Shown: positions 1 to 7,297, counted from the first letter of the stretch. The stretch: 13,097 nucleotides of DNA from Frondihabitans sp. (GCA_025464735.1 JAODMX010000013.1:1-13097); one strand, 5' to 3'. Numbers and translations: made by a program. Notes: generated from the letters alone by a model not told the origin.

Positions 1-360
1 CAGGAAGTGGATTTCTGAGCCGCCGGCGTCAGGCGCGATCACCTGTACATGGATCACGGGGTGTCCGGCGCTCAAGCATCAAGGCCCCAGTTCGACCAGG
101 CGCTGGACGCACTGATCGGCGGCGATGTCGACACGTCCACCCCCACGGGGCCGATGCGGTTCACGATCATTGCCGCGTTGGCGCAGATGGAACACGAGAT
201 CAAATCGGGACGCATTACCGGCTCGATCAGCAAGCGGAAAGCTGCCGGTCAAGACCTTGGGGGTAGGCCACGCCGGATCACGGACAATCAGATCCGCAGC
301 GCCCTCAGCCTCATCGAACAGGGCACCCCCGCCGCCCAGGTCGCCCGCGACCTCAGGTGA
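1..360 (+). pseudogene. Decayed serine recombinase (Tn3 resolvase / DNA invertase family), partial
   Basis: Remnant of a site-specific serine recombinase, entering from beyond the left edge. Reading from base 1 gives QEVDF, a TGA stop at 16-18, then AAGVRRDHLYMDHGVSGA, SRPQFDQALDAL, DTSTPTG and FTIIAALAQMEHEI. These are hallmarks of the catalytic domain and long E helix of the family, followed by a GGRPR hinge and the start of the C-terminal HTH (AQVARDL). Three lesions are visible. There is an in-frame stop inside conserved sequence. About 40 residues are missing between ALDALIGGDV and DTSTPTG, where family members carry the LDRLxRS region with active-site arginines. The frame also ends at RDLR, before the DNA-recognition helix. 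A start at ATG 49 would give 103 residues without the catalytic serine, which lies upstream in the family. It is almost certainly inactive. The family assignment is firm; which element it came from is unknown. Confidence 0.85.
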
Positions 361-496
361 CACGGAGCGATCACAGACCGCCGCCAGCGAACGACAAAAG
401 GTTTCCGTGTCGTGTGCATCAACGTCCTCTGGCGGCTTTGTAGCAGGGCGAAAGGCACGGCTCCTCGGTCCTCAGGCTCGTGGAGGTCAGGTCAGG

Positions 497-1489
497 TCAG
501 CGTTTTGGTGCGGTGCCTTCGCTCGTTGCCTGGTATCGCTCGGCGAGCGTCTTGAACGCGTCGGAAAGTTCAGGTGGGCCAACGACTTCCATTGCGACCT
601 CGAACCTGCCGAACGACGCTGCAAGTGCTCCCCATGACCAGGAACCCACTTCGAGGCTGCATCTGTTTTCGTCGATTGCGGTCACCGTTCCGTCCCCAGC
701 GAACGGGAGGACCTCCCGCACTGGCAGGTCGAGAATGACGCTCCCGCGACAGGGCCACTCGTTGACGTCGGAGCCCTTGAATCGTGCGGAGGTGAACTCG
801 TTCGCGTCACGGCCGGGCACTGTCCGAGGGACGAACGGTGGCCCGTTCGGGGTGCGTGGCCGCACGCGGTCGACGCTGTACAGACGCCAGTCCTCGCGAT
901 CGATATCCCATCCGAGGAGGTACCACCGTCCGTGCGAGGTGACCAGATGCATCGGCTCGGCGCGGCGCGGGGGAGTGAACGGCCGGTCATCCGCGGCGGC
1001 GTCACGCGCGTCGTAGTCGAAACGCAGCGTCTCCCGTGCGCGGATGGCGTTCGCGAGTGTAACGAGGATCTCGAGCGAGACGTTCATGGGCGCCGCGTCG
1101 CCGGCGCGGCCAACTGTCGTCACCTCGAGTGCGTCAAGGCGATGACGAAGCCGGGACGGCATGACCTGGCGGATCGTCCCGAGGGCGCGAATCGCGGCCT
1201 CTTCGATTCCCGCTCCGGCTGCGGGCGCGGTCTGCAAAGCGATGGCGACAGCAACGGTCTGGTCATCGTCGAACAACAGCGGTGGCAGCTCGCTTCCCGC
1301 GTCAAGTCGGTACCCACCGTCCGGCCCCATGGTGGCGTGGATCCTGTAGCCCATCTCGCGTAGCCGATCGATGTCCCTGCGGACGGTTCGACCGCTGGTC
1401 TCAAGCCGGGATGCCAGAAGCGGCCCCGGCCAGTCGCGCCGGGTCTGCAGCAGCGACAGCAGATTGAGGAGGCGCGTCGTCGTCGTCAT
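497..1489 (-). CDS. WYL-domain transcriptional regulator (YafY/DeoR-type HTH)
   Basis: Cytoplasmic DNA-binding regulator of 330 residues, the usual length for the YafY-like family. Residues 1-62 form an HTH_11/DeoR-type winged helix (TVRRDIDRLREMGY at 35-48, then the GPDGGYRL wing). The WYL domain spans roughly 140-210, with the motif W189-Y190-L191 inside GRWYLLGWDIDREDWRLYSVDRV-like sequence. A C-terminal WCX-like extension runs to about 320. WYL domains are ligand-sensing modules; the ligand here is unknown. No Shine-Dalgarno sequence precedes the ATG. A TAGTGT hexamer (plus-strand 1498-1503) sits about 8 nt upstream on this strand, which would fit a leaderless transcript. The gene is divergent from the VOC gene at 1591, a pairing seen repeatedly in actinobacteria, so control of that gene and of itself is a reasonable inference. 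The stop falls at a triple AGGTC repeat. Confidence 0.9.
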   Translation of the reverse strand: MTTTTRLLNLLSLLQTRRDWPGPLLASRLETSGRTVRRDIDRLREMGYRIHATMGPDGGYRLDAGSELPPLLFDDDQTVAVAIALQTAPAAGAGIEEAAIRALGTIRQVMPSRLRHRLDALEVTTVGRAGDAAPMNVSLEILVTLANAIRARETLRFDYDARDAAADDRPFTPPRRAEPMHLVTSHGRWYLLGWDIDREDWRLYSVDRVRPRTPNGPPFVPRTVPGRDANEFTSARFKGSDVNEWPCRGSVILDLPVREVLPFAGDGTVTAIDENRCSLEVGSWSWGALAASFGRFEVAMEVVGPPELSDAFKTLAERYQATSEGTAPKR

Positions 1490-1590
1490 GTCGCCGACAC
1501 TACGTGAGGTCTAGGACGGAAACGGACCTACACCGATGTGAGAGTTGATCCATCGGGCCGATCAGACCCGAACCTCGTGAAGGAGCAGAG

Positions 1591-2046
1591 ATGACCATCC
1601 AAACAACCACCCACCTCAACTTCCGTGGCGACGCTCGTGCGGCGCTGGAGTTCTACCAGTCCGTTTTCGGCGGACACCTCGTCGTGAACGCCTACGCCGA
1701 CTTCGGCATGCCGGCCGACGCTCCCGGCGCTGACAAGGTTGTATTCGGTCTCGTCGTTGCCGATAACGGCTTCACGGTGATGGGCTACGACATCCCCGGC
1801 CAGACCGAGGGCTCGATCGCCGGCGGTGGCTCGACCCGACGCGAGAACAACACGACGATCACCGATCAGGCCCTCTTCGTCTCAATCGGTGGGGACACCC
1901 TCGAGGAGCTCCAGGGCTTTTGGGACGCTCTCGCAGTCGACGCCACCATCGTCGAGCCGCTGGCCGCGTCCGCTTGGAGCGCCGGGTTCGGGATGCTCAC
2001 CGACCGCTTCGGCGTCACCTGGAGCATCAGCGTCACTGCCTCCTGA
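1591..2046 (+). CDS. VOC superfamily protein (PhnB / glyoxalase-like)
   Basis: Small cytoplasmic protein of 151 residues with the vicinal-oxygen-chelate fold of the PhnB subgroup. It opens with THLNFRGDARAALEFYQSVFGG, the typical first beta-alpha unit, and ends with FGMLTDRFGVTWSISV, the standard C-terminal signature. Members are single-module homodimers. Despite the PhnB name, the subgroup has no proven role in phosphonate use, and the actual substrate is unknown. The ATG is well supported by GAAGGAG at 1579-1585, 5 nt upstream. It is transcribed away from the WYL regulator across a 101-bp gap and is therefore a likely target of that regulator. It converges with the FBP-domain gene at 2210. 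The family call is secure; a specific enzymatic function cannot be given from sequence alone. Confidence 0.9.
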   Translation: MTIQTTTHLNFRGDARAALEFYQSVFGGHLVVNAYADFGMPADAPGADKVVFGLVVADNGFTVMGYDIPGQTEGSIAGGGSTRRENNTTITDQALFVSIGGDTLEELQGFWDALAVDATIVEPLAASAWSAGFGMLTDRFGVTWSISVTAS

Positions 2047-2179
2047 TCCTCCTCGATGATCGGTACTGTTCAGCTTCGAAGACGCAATCGGTCACACCAC
2101 TAGCGTGTCGGCGCCCGCATCCGACCGGCCATGGAGTCTCCCAGGGGAAAACACCGCACGTTTCGTTGACCCGCGCCCC

Positions 2180-2209
2180 CGGGCCGCGAGGGCTTGTCCC
2201 CGCGGCCCG
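2180..2209 (-). terminator. Terminator-like hairpin after the FBP-domain gene
   Basis: Perfect 9-bp arms CGGGCCGCG (2180-2188) and CGCGGCCCG (2201-2209). The stem continues inward, after a one-base bulge, with GGG/CCC around a CTTGT loop. The hairpin directly abuts the stop codon of the minus-strand gene (2210-2212) and lies between two convergent genes, so it may act in both directions. There is no T-run next to it, as is common in high-GC actinobacteria. Confidence 0.6.
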
Positions 2210-2701
2210 TCAGCTGCCGTCGCGCACGTTGGCGGCGAACGCCGCAGCCCGCACCACCAGCGAGGCCATTCGCTCGGCGCGAGCAGCGTCGACGTCGTAG
2301 CCGAGGTACGCGGGCGGCGGGGTCCGCCGCACGTTCGTTGAGCACTGGAACTCGGCGCAGACGAGGGTGCCCACCGTGTCGCCCTTGCGCCCGGCGGGCC
2401 CGGCACGCCGGGCGCTGTAGAACACGACGTCGTTCGGCAGGGTGACGTCCTGGCACCAGGTGCACTGAGCCCGGGCGCCCGGCCTCGCCTCCGCCTGCTT
2501 GAGCATCACACCAACGAGCGTGTCGCCCGTGGGCACGACGATGTACGAGCGCCGCCCGATCTTCGGGTCGCGCCAGCCCAGGTAGTCGAGAGAATCCCAG
2601 TCGATGGCGTCGAATTCCGATGGGAGTGTGAGGTCAGTTACTTCTTTGCGCGAGGCGTTGACGAACGACGCGCGAATGGTCTTGTCGGTCAGAGGAAGCA
2701 T
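2210..2701 (-). CDS. FBP-domain protein with treble-clef zinc finger (EF-G-binding/FusB-like family)
   Basis: Cytoplasmic protein of 163 residues matching the actinobacterial FBP C-terminal treble-clef family, which is related to the EF-G-binding FusB/fibronectin-binding group. The N-terminus MLPLTDKTIRASFVNASRKE and the LDYLGWRDP segment (39-46) are typical. A probable zinc site is formed by C80-x2-C83 and C115-x4-C120, flanking ARRAGPAGRKGDTVGT. In FusB the related domain binds elongation factor G and rescues ribosomes stalled by fusidic acid. Whether this actinobacterial branch does so is unproven. I chose ATG 2701 because it matches the family N-terminus. An in-frame GTG at 2758 would add 19 Arg-rich residues and lies at the edge of a leader hairpin. 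No good ribosome binding site precedes either start. Confidence 0.82.
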   Translation of the reverse strand: MLPLTDKTIRASFVNASRKEVTDLTLPSEFDAIDWDSLDYLGWRDPKIGRRSYIVVPTGDTLVGVMLKQAEARPGARAQCTWCQDVTLPNDVVFYSARRAGPAGRKGDTVGTLVCAEFQCSTNVRRTPPPAYLGYDVDAARAERMASLVVRAAAFAANVRDGS

Positions 2702-2731
2702 GAGGTGTCGCCATTTCGGTCGAGCCCGCGG

Positions 2732-2756
2732 GGGCGAGCGTCGTCGGACGCTGCCC
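2732..2756 (-). promoter_or_regulatory. Leader hairpin upstream of the FBP-domain gene
   Basis: Arms AGCGTC (2737-2742) and GACGCT (2747-2752) enclose a four-base loop. The stem continues outward with GGGC/GCCC after a single-base bulge, giving about 10 bp. On the minus strand it sits in the presumed 5' leader, 31-55 nt before the chosen ATG. It could be an attenuator, an RNA stabiliser or chance pairing in GC-rich DNA. The role is inferred; only the symmetry is observed. Confidence 0.35.
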
Positions 2757-2791
2757 ACGGACGATCTGTTCGTGCGGATAAAGGAAACGAG

Positions 2792-2828
2792 GGTAGGCGA
2801 CTACCTGCCGCCGGCGGACGAACCGCCG
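2792..2828 (-). terminator. Two tandem hairpins, possible terminator of the DHFR-like gene
   Basis: The first hairpin is GGTAG (2792-2796), GCGA loop, CTACC (2801-2805). The second is CGGCGG (2812-2817), ACGAA loop, CCGCCG (2823-2828). Both stems are perfect. They lie 127-163 nt beyond the stop of the minus-strand reductase gene at 2955 and upstream of the FBP start, in a 253-bp gap that otherwise shows no gene. Without a T-run the terminator role is only a suggestion. Confidence 0.3.
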
Positions 2829-2954
2829 ACGACCTCCCCACGCCCCGAGGGCGTCACGAACGAACAACTCACCCCGCAACCGTAGCAACCGGGCACGGCG
2901 GGCGGAAGTCACCCATGTCTTTCATCGTTCGACGCGTGGACTCCCGCTCGTGAG

Positions 2955-3491
2955 CTACCGCAGAACGCGATAGTCGGCCAGAAGATAGCCCGTTGGTGAA
3001 ATCTCGCTTCGGATCGACTCGAGCCGAGTCGCTGGGAGGCCGTCGAGGAGTCGTCGTCCGTGGCCGACGATCCGCGGGGCTATCACGAGGTGGAGTTCGT
3101 CGACGACGTCAGCGTCGAGCAGCTCCTGCGTGACCGAGATGCTCGCATGGACGCCGATGTCGCCTCCGGGCTGCTGGCTGAGGTCCCGAACGAATTCGAC
3201 CAGATCGCCCTCGAGTGCTGTCGCGTGGGCCCACTGCTCATCGAGGGGCGTGGCGGTCGCGACATACTTCGTGACGCCGTTGATGAACGTCGCGAACGGC
3301 TCGATCTGACTGCTCGGCCAGAACTGCGCCCACTCGGTGTAGCTGCGGCGGCCGAGAATGACGGCGTCCTGCGTCGCGATCACGGCGGCGAGGTTGGCCT
3401 CCATCGCGTCGTCCCAGTCGTCGAAGAACTCGTCGGGCGACTCGGCGACACCGTCGAGCGACACCAGCTCGTACGCAACGACTTTTCGCAC
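2955..3491 (-). CDS. RibD_C / dihydrofolate reductase-like protein (YyaP/YwjB type)
   Basis: Cytoplasmic protein of 178 residues of the DHFR-like superfamily. It begins with (M)RKVVAYELVSLDGVAESP, has DAVILGRRSYTEWAQFWP near residues 42-60, and ends with a GDIGVHASISVTQELLDADVVDEL block, then LVIAPRIVGHGRRLLDG. This last part is the RibD C-terminal signature, in which an NAD(P)H-binding strand is followed by a catalytic-face loop. Members are presumed NADPH-dependent reductases, but most, like this one, have no assigned substrate. They are not the folate-pathway DHFR. A GTG start at 3491 is chosen because CGGAGG lies 7 nt upstream and the family begins exactly there. A start further upstream would add MRSIGGAG with no ribosome binding site. 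The gene is divergent from the PhnD-like gene across a 205-bp gap and appears monocistronic. Confidence 0.88.
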   Translation of the reverse strand: MRKVVAYELVSLDGVAESPDEFFDDWDDAMEANLAAVIATQDAVILGRRSYTEWAQFWPSSQIEPFATFINGVTKYVATATPLDEQWAHATALEGDLVEFVRDLSQQPGGDIGVHASISVTQELLDADVVDELHLVIAPRIVGHGRRLLDGLPATRLESIRSEISPTGYLLADYRVLR

Positions 3492-3498
3492 GCCCGCA

Positions 3499-3503
3499 CC
3501 TCC
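3499..3503 (-). promoter_or_regulatory. Ribosome binding site fixing the GTG start at 3491
   Basis: GGAGG on the minus strand (CCTCC on plus), 7 nt upstream of the GTG. It decides between this GTG and an earlier in-frame start that has no such site. Confidence 0.7.
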
Positions 3504-3657
3504 GATCGATCTCAAAGCTACTCGTTGACCGACCGATCGAGCTCTCGAAGTGCAAGTTGTCTAGATTTTCATACTAGTTCACTCGGCCGCTACCGCGATA
3601 CGACCGCGACTCCACCTGCGCTCCGTACGTTCGCTACGACACCCCGGGCTTCCTCTC

Positions 3658-3673
3658 GCAAACACTCGTTTGC
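3658..3673 (+). promoter_or_regulatory. Inverted repeat in the PhnD-gene leader, candidate operator
   Basis: Perfect 6-bp inverted repeat GCAAAC-ACTC-GTTTGC, ending 9 nt before the GAAAGG ribosome binding site of the PhnD-like gene (3683-3688). Its place between promoter and start suits a repressor operator or a small RNA hairpin near the translation start. No regulator gene for it is adjacent, so the role is inferred. Confidence 0.35.
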
Positions 3674-3696
3674 ACAATCACTGAAAGGTCCTTCGC

Positions 3697-4671
3697 ATGC
3701 GTTCGTCTCGAACCACGATCGGCACCCTCGCGGCCGCGGCCGTGATCGCAGCAGTTGCCCTGAGCGGCTGTTCGTCAAGCGCCTCCGGTTCCACGCCGGC
3801 CTCCACAGCTGCATCCAGCCAAGGAACCTGGGCGCAGGCCAAAGGCACGCTCGTCTTCGCGGCCGTCCCCGACCAATCCGGATCCGACACCGACAACAAA
3901 CCCCTCGAGGACTACATCGCGAAAGAGACCGGCTACAAGGTCGAGTATTACCCGACGACCGACTACACCGCTTTGATCGCGGCCGCGGTGGCCGGCAAGG
4001 TCGACCTGATGAGCTCCGGGGCACTGCAGTACGTCGAGGCCGTCAACAAGGGCGCGAAGGTCAAGCCGGTCGCCGCGACCAAGAGCTCCCCTGCCGTCAC
4101 GGATCCGGGCTACTATTCCGACGCGATCGTACCGAAGGGTTCCTCGATCACGTCGCTGGCAGATGCCAAGGGCAAGACCGTCTGCTTCGTCGACCCGAGT
4201 TCGACATCGGGATTCCTCTTCGGCCTGTACCAGCTTCAAAAGGCCGGTATCGACGTGAAGAGCACGGGCACCGATGCCAACGGCAACCCGACGTTCAAGG
4301 ACTTCAAGCCCTACTTCGCCGGGGCTCACGACAAGTCGGAGCAGGCCGTGGCGTCAGGGCAGTGCGCCGTCGGGTTCGCCGAGGACTCCGTCGTCACGCC
4401 GGCTGCCGCGAAGGGCGACGTCGCGGTCATCGGCAAGGCCTACGTGCCAGGCGGCCCCCTCTCCATCTCGACGACATTGCCGGCCAGCGTGCAGAAGAAA
4501 CTCAGCACGGTACTCGAGGGCGCAACCCTCGACGCCATCAAGAACTCCGGCGTCGCCCTGACTCCAGGATTCACGGCCACCTATTTCGGCGCCGAGAAGG
4601 AGGATGCCTCGTATTACAAGAGCATCAACGACCTCTGCACGTCCATCCCCGCTGCCCAGTGCGCGAAATGA
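3697..4671 (+). CDS. phnD: PhnD-like substrate-binding lipoprotein of a phosphonate/phosphite ABC importer
   Basis: Extracytoplasmic solute receptor of 324 residues. A lipoprotein signal peptide has a charged start (MRSSR), a hydrophobic core at 8-22 and the lipobox L22-S23-G24-C25. A Ser/Ala/Thr-rich linker follows to about residue 48. The mature domain is PhnD family: TLVFAAVPDQSG (51-62), the KVDLMSSGALQYVEAV block (101-116) and DPSSTSGF (166-173). The last carries the Ser-Thr-Ser loop that grips the phosphonate oxygens in characterised PhnD proteins. H211 in GAHDKSEQAV fits the conserved ligand-site histidine. Four cysteines in the mature part (163, 223, 314, 322) could form disulfides. 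The ATG has GAAAGG 8 nt upstream. The gene is first in a three-gene operon with ATPase and permease 30 nt downstream. Transported ligand is not decided by sequence: phosphonates, phosphite or a related anion are possible. Confidence 0.88.
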   Translation: MRSSRTTIGTLAAAAVIAAVALSGCSSSASGSTPASTAASSQGTWAQAKGTLVFAAVPDQSGSDTDNKPLEDYIAKETGYKVEYYPTTDYTALIAAAVAGKVDLMSSGALQYVEAVNKGAKVKPVAATKSSPAVTDPGYYSDAIVPKGSSITSLADAKGKTVCFVDPSSTSGFLFGLYQLQKAGIDVKSTGTDANGNPTFKDFKPYFAGAHDKSEQAVASGQCAVGFAEDSVVTPAAAKGDVAVIGKAYVPGGPLSISTTLPASVQKKLSTVLEGATLDAIKNSGVALTPGFTATYFGAEKEDASYYKSINDLCTSIPAAQCAK

Positions 4672-4701
4672 CGCTGGTCGACGGAAGGGATTGACTCGAT
4701 C

Positions 4702-5562
4702 ATGACCAGCACGACGACCTCCCCGCTTATCTCGGTATCGCGCGTCACGAAGCACTTCGGCTCCACACGAGCGCTCCACGACGTCGACCTGACGGTGGCG
4801 GCGGGGGAGGTCGTCGTGCTGCTCGGCCTTTCGGGCTCCGGCAAATCGACGCTCCTCCGGCACCTGGACGGCCTCGAGCTTCCGAGCAGCGGAAGCGTGG
4901 AGGTCCTCGGCCAGAACGTTCCCACCCTGAACCAACAAGACTTGCGGGCCCTTCGTGGCCGCGTCGGCATGATTTTCCAGCAGTTCGAGCTGGTGCCTTC
5001 GTTGACCACACTCGAAAACGTGCTGACCGGCGCTTTGGCTCGCCTCAGAGGACCGAGACTGGGCCTGTGGTCGTATCCGCGGTCGCTCAAGCGAGTCGCA
5101 CTCGCCCATCTTGACCGGGTCGGTCTGCTCGACAAGGCCTACCAGCGCGCCGACCAGCTCTCCGGAGGTCAGCAGCAGAGGGTCGCGATCGCACGTGCAT
5201 TGATGCAGAACCCGTCGGTCCTCCTCGCTGACGAACCCGTCGCGAGTCTCGACCCGGAATCGAGCGAGCAGGTGATGCGACTCATCCGGGAGATCGCCGC
5301 TGACGATGGACTGACCGTTGTGTGCAGCCTCCATCAGGTGGATCTGGCGCTGAGCTGGGGCGACCGGATCGTCGGGCTGCGTCACGGCGAGGTCGTGCTC
5401 GACATTCGCACCGAGGGTCTCGAGAAGTCGCAGGTCATGGAGATCTACGGCCGCGTCACCTCGTCGACGGGCGCGCTCACCGCGATCGACACTGAGCTAG
5501 GGGATCTCGACGTCGGCCCGGTCGCCGCGGCCGGGAAGCCTCGGGGACGCGGCCGCCGGTGA
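4702..5562 (+). CDS. phnC: PhnC-like ATP-binding subunit of a phosphonate/phosphite ABC importer
   Basis: Cytoplasmic nucleotide-binding subunit of 286 residues that powers uptake of the ligand delivered by the PhnD-like receptor. All ABC motifs are intact: Walker A GLSGSGKST at 42-50, Q-loop Gln93 in FQQFELVPSLT, signature LSGGQQQR at 153-160, Walker B VLLADEP at 173-179, D-loop SLDP at 182-185 and switch His211. The insert with PRLGLWSYP (118-126) between Q-loop and signature is typical of PhnC. A tail of about 35 residues rich in Gly and Arg (RGRGRR at the end) follows the ATPase core. The ATG at 4702 has a GGAAGGGA stretch about 11 nt upstream, a slightly long spacing. The stop overlaps the next start as GTGA, so ATPase and permease are translationally coupled. 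Confidence 0.92.
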   Translation: MTSTTTSPLISVSRVTKHFGSTRALHDVDLTVAAGEVVVLLGLSGSGKSTLLRHLDGLELPSSGSVEVLGQNVPTLNQQDLRALRGRVGMIFQQFELVPSLTTLENVLTGALARLRGPRLGLWSYPRSLKRVALAHLDRVGLLDKAYQRADQLSGGQQQRVAIARALMQNPSVLLADEPVASLDPESSEQVMRLIREIAADDGLTVVCSLHQVDLALSWGDRIVGLRHGEVVLDIRTEGLEKSQVMEIYGRVTSSTGALTAIDTELGDLDVGPVAAAGKPRGRGRR

Positions 5563-7292
5563 CGACGATCGAAGTCGTAGACAGAGCGGCCCCGACCGAC
5601 GTCGAAGCACGTGCGCCACGGCCACGCCGCTCCCTCGGAACGATCGCCGGTGGTGTCGTAGTCGTCGCCCTGCTCGTCTTCTCGATCTATTCGGTGACGA
5701 CCCTCAATTTCTCCTGGTCAGACGTGGCCGCGAGCACCGAGAATGCCGTGAAGGTGTTCGGCCAGATGGACCCGATCAGCATCCCACGGCCCGCCGACCT
5801 TGCCTACCTGATCGGCCTGACTCTCGGCATCGTCATCCTCGGCACACTCGTAGCCGCGCTCCTCGCCATTCCCGTGGCCTACATCTCGGCTTCGAACACG
5901 ACGCCGGGCGGCTGGCTGCGCTTCCTCGGCCGCGCCATCGGCGTCGTCGTGCGTGCGGTTCCCGACGTCGTCCTCGCCCTTGCGTTCTCGTTGACTTTCG
6001 CCCTCGGTAGTCCGCTCCCCGGCATCTTTGCCATCGGGATCCACTCGATCGGCATGATCTCGAAGCTGTTCGCGGACGCCATCGAGCAGATCGACAAGGG
6101 CCCGCAGCAGGCCCTTCGGGCCGCGGGGAGCTCGAAGGCGCAGGAGTTCTGGTCGGGCGTGTTCCCCCAGGTACTCCCGTCGTGGATCGCCACGGCGCTG
6201 CATCGCTTCGACATCAACCTCCGCGGCTCTGCCATTCTCGGCTACGCCGGCGTCGGCGGTCTCGGCTACGCGATGAGAGTGGCGTTCGAGCAGTTCCCTA
6301 CCGGTTACGGCCGTGGCCTGGGCATCGCGTGCGTCATTTTCGTGCTGTGCGTGGCCCTCGAGGTGGTCTCGTCGACGATTCGTCGCAGCTTGCTCGGAGT
6401 CGATCCGGTCGGTAACGGACTCGGCGATCGGATCCTTCGCGTCACCTTCAAGAATCGGCCGCTTCCGGTCACCGGGCCGGGTGGGGCTGACCGCAGCATC
6501 ACAGTCGAGAGCATGCTCCGCCGCCCGTGGACTCGACGACGCGCGCGCAACCTGACCTGGCTCCTGATCACGATCGGTGTGATCATCGCCAGCTACTGGA
6601 TGGCCGATGTCAACTTCTCGCAGATCAGCTGGAACTACGTCGTCCCGACGCTCCAGAGCTTCTGGCCGCCGAACTTCGGCAGCCACAGCTTCAGTGAGTT
6701 CGCGCAGGCTTTGCTCGTGACCATCGAGGTCGCATTCGCGTCCGCCGTGCTCTCGCTCGTCTTGTCGCTGCTCGTCGGCTCGCTTGCCGCCCGCAATGTC
6801 GCACCGACCGCGGCCGTTCGCACCACCTTTCGGACCGTCCTGGTGATCTTCCGGGGTGTGCCGGAGCTCGTCCTCGCGATCTTCCTCATCATGGTCACGG
6901 GTCTGGGCAACCAGGCCGGTGTCGTGGCCCTCGCCTTCGGCGGCATCGGTCTCCTCGGTAAACTCATCGCCGACTCGTTCGAGGAACTCCCCGACGGTCC
7001 CGAGCGTGCCCTGACCGCGACCGGCGCCACGCGCGGCCAGCGCTATCTCGCCGCGACCTGGCCGCAGGGGCTGCCGTCGTTGATCGGCAACTCGCTCTAC
7101 CTGGTCGACACCAACATCCGAGCGGCGACCATTCTCGGCATCGTAGGAGGCAGCGGAATCGGTTTCTATCTGACCGGTGCTTCCATGGTGCTGACCCTCC
7201 ACGGACAGGTGACAACGCTCGTCGTCATGGTCTTCGTCACGGTGCTCGTCGTCGAAGGTCTCGCGACCTGGTTGCGACGCGTCTTCCGCTGA
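5559..7292 (+). CDS. phnE: PhnE-like permease with two fused transmembrane domains
   Basis: Inner-membrane channel of the importer, 577 residues, about twice the length of a single PhnE subunit. The N-terminal half has membrane segments near 29-49, 83-110, 127-150, 155-172 and 253-272. Its EAA-type coupling loop is at about 175-209 (EQIDKGPQQALRAAG through PQVLPSW). A cytoplasmic linker of about 55 residues follows. The C-terminal half repeats the plan: segments near 333-348, 384-410, 424-447, 453-470 and 550-570, and a second EAA loop at 474-508 (EELPDGPERALTATGA through WPQGLPS). The two halves are clearly homologous but diverged (for example DINLRGSAILG against DTNIRAATILG). One chain therefore supplies both membrane domains, and the operon needs no second permease gene. 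It starts at GTG 5559, overlapping the ATPase stop by 4 nt. A large structured terminator lies downstream. Confidence 0.9.
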   Translation: MTTIEVVDRAAPTDVEARAPRPRRSLGTIAGGVVVVALLVFSIYSVTTLNFSWSDVAASTENAVKVFGQMDPISIPRPADLAYLIGLTLGIVILGTLVAALLAIPVAYISASNTTPGGWLRFLGRAIGVVVRAVPDVVLALAFSLTFALGSPLPGIFAIGIHSIGMISKLFADAIEQIDKGPQQALRAAGSSKAQEFWSGVFPQVLPSWIATALHRFDINLRGSAILGYAGVGGLGYAMRVAFEQFPTGYGRGLGIACVIFVLCVALEVVSSTIRRSLLGVDPVGNGLGDRILRVTFKNRPLPVTGPGGADRSITVESMLRRPWTRRRARNLTWLLITIGVIIASYWMADVNFSQISWNYVVPTLQSFWPPNFGSHSFSEFAQALLVTIEVAFASAVLSLVLSLLVGSLAARNVAPTAAVRTTFRTVLVIFRGVPELVLAIFLIMVTGLGNQAGVVALAFGGIGLLGKLIADSFEELPDGPERALTATGATRGQRYLAATWPQGLPSLIGNSLYLVDTNIRAATILGIVGGSGIGFYLTGASMVLTLHGQVTTLVVMVFVTVLVVEGLATWLRRVFR

Positions 7293-7297
7293 TGGCG

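Noticed and set aside
483..499. Three tandem AGGTC units at the end of the WYL gene
   Set aside because: Only 15-17 bp, partly coding, and not echoed elsewhere; too short to call a repeat array or binding cluster.
1591..2046. A phosphonate role for the PhnB-like protein, linked to the phn-type importer
   Set aside because: It lies 1.6 kb away behind two minus-strand genes, and PhnB-like VOC proteins have no established phosphonate function.
2955..3491. Possible folate-pathway dihydrofolate reductase
   Set aside because: The motifs (GRRSYTEWAQFWP, HASISVTQELL) belong to the RibD_C/YyaP branch, not to canonical FolA.
3060..4694. Open frame of 544 codons on the plus strand
   Set aside because: It runs antisense to the RibD_C-like gene and in another frame through the PhnD-like gene. 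The translation is Arg/Gly-rich low-complexity sequence without family features, a GC-rich shadow.
5718..7202. Open frame of 494 codons on the minus strand
   Set aside because: It is antisense to the PhnE-like permease. The product is Asp/Glu/Arg-rich, as expected from the complement of hydrophobic codons.
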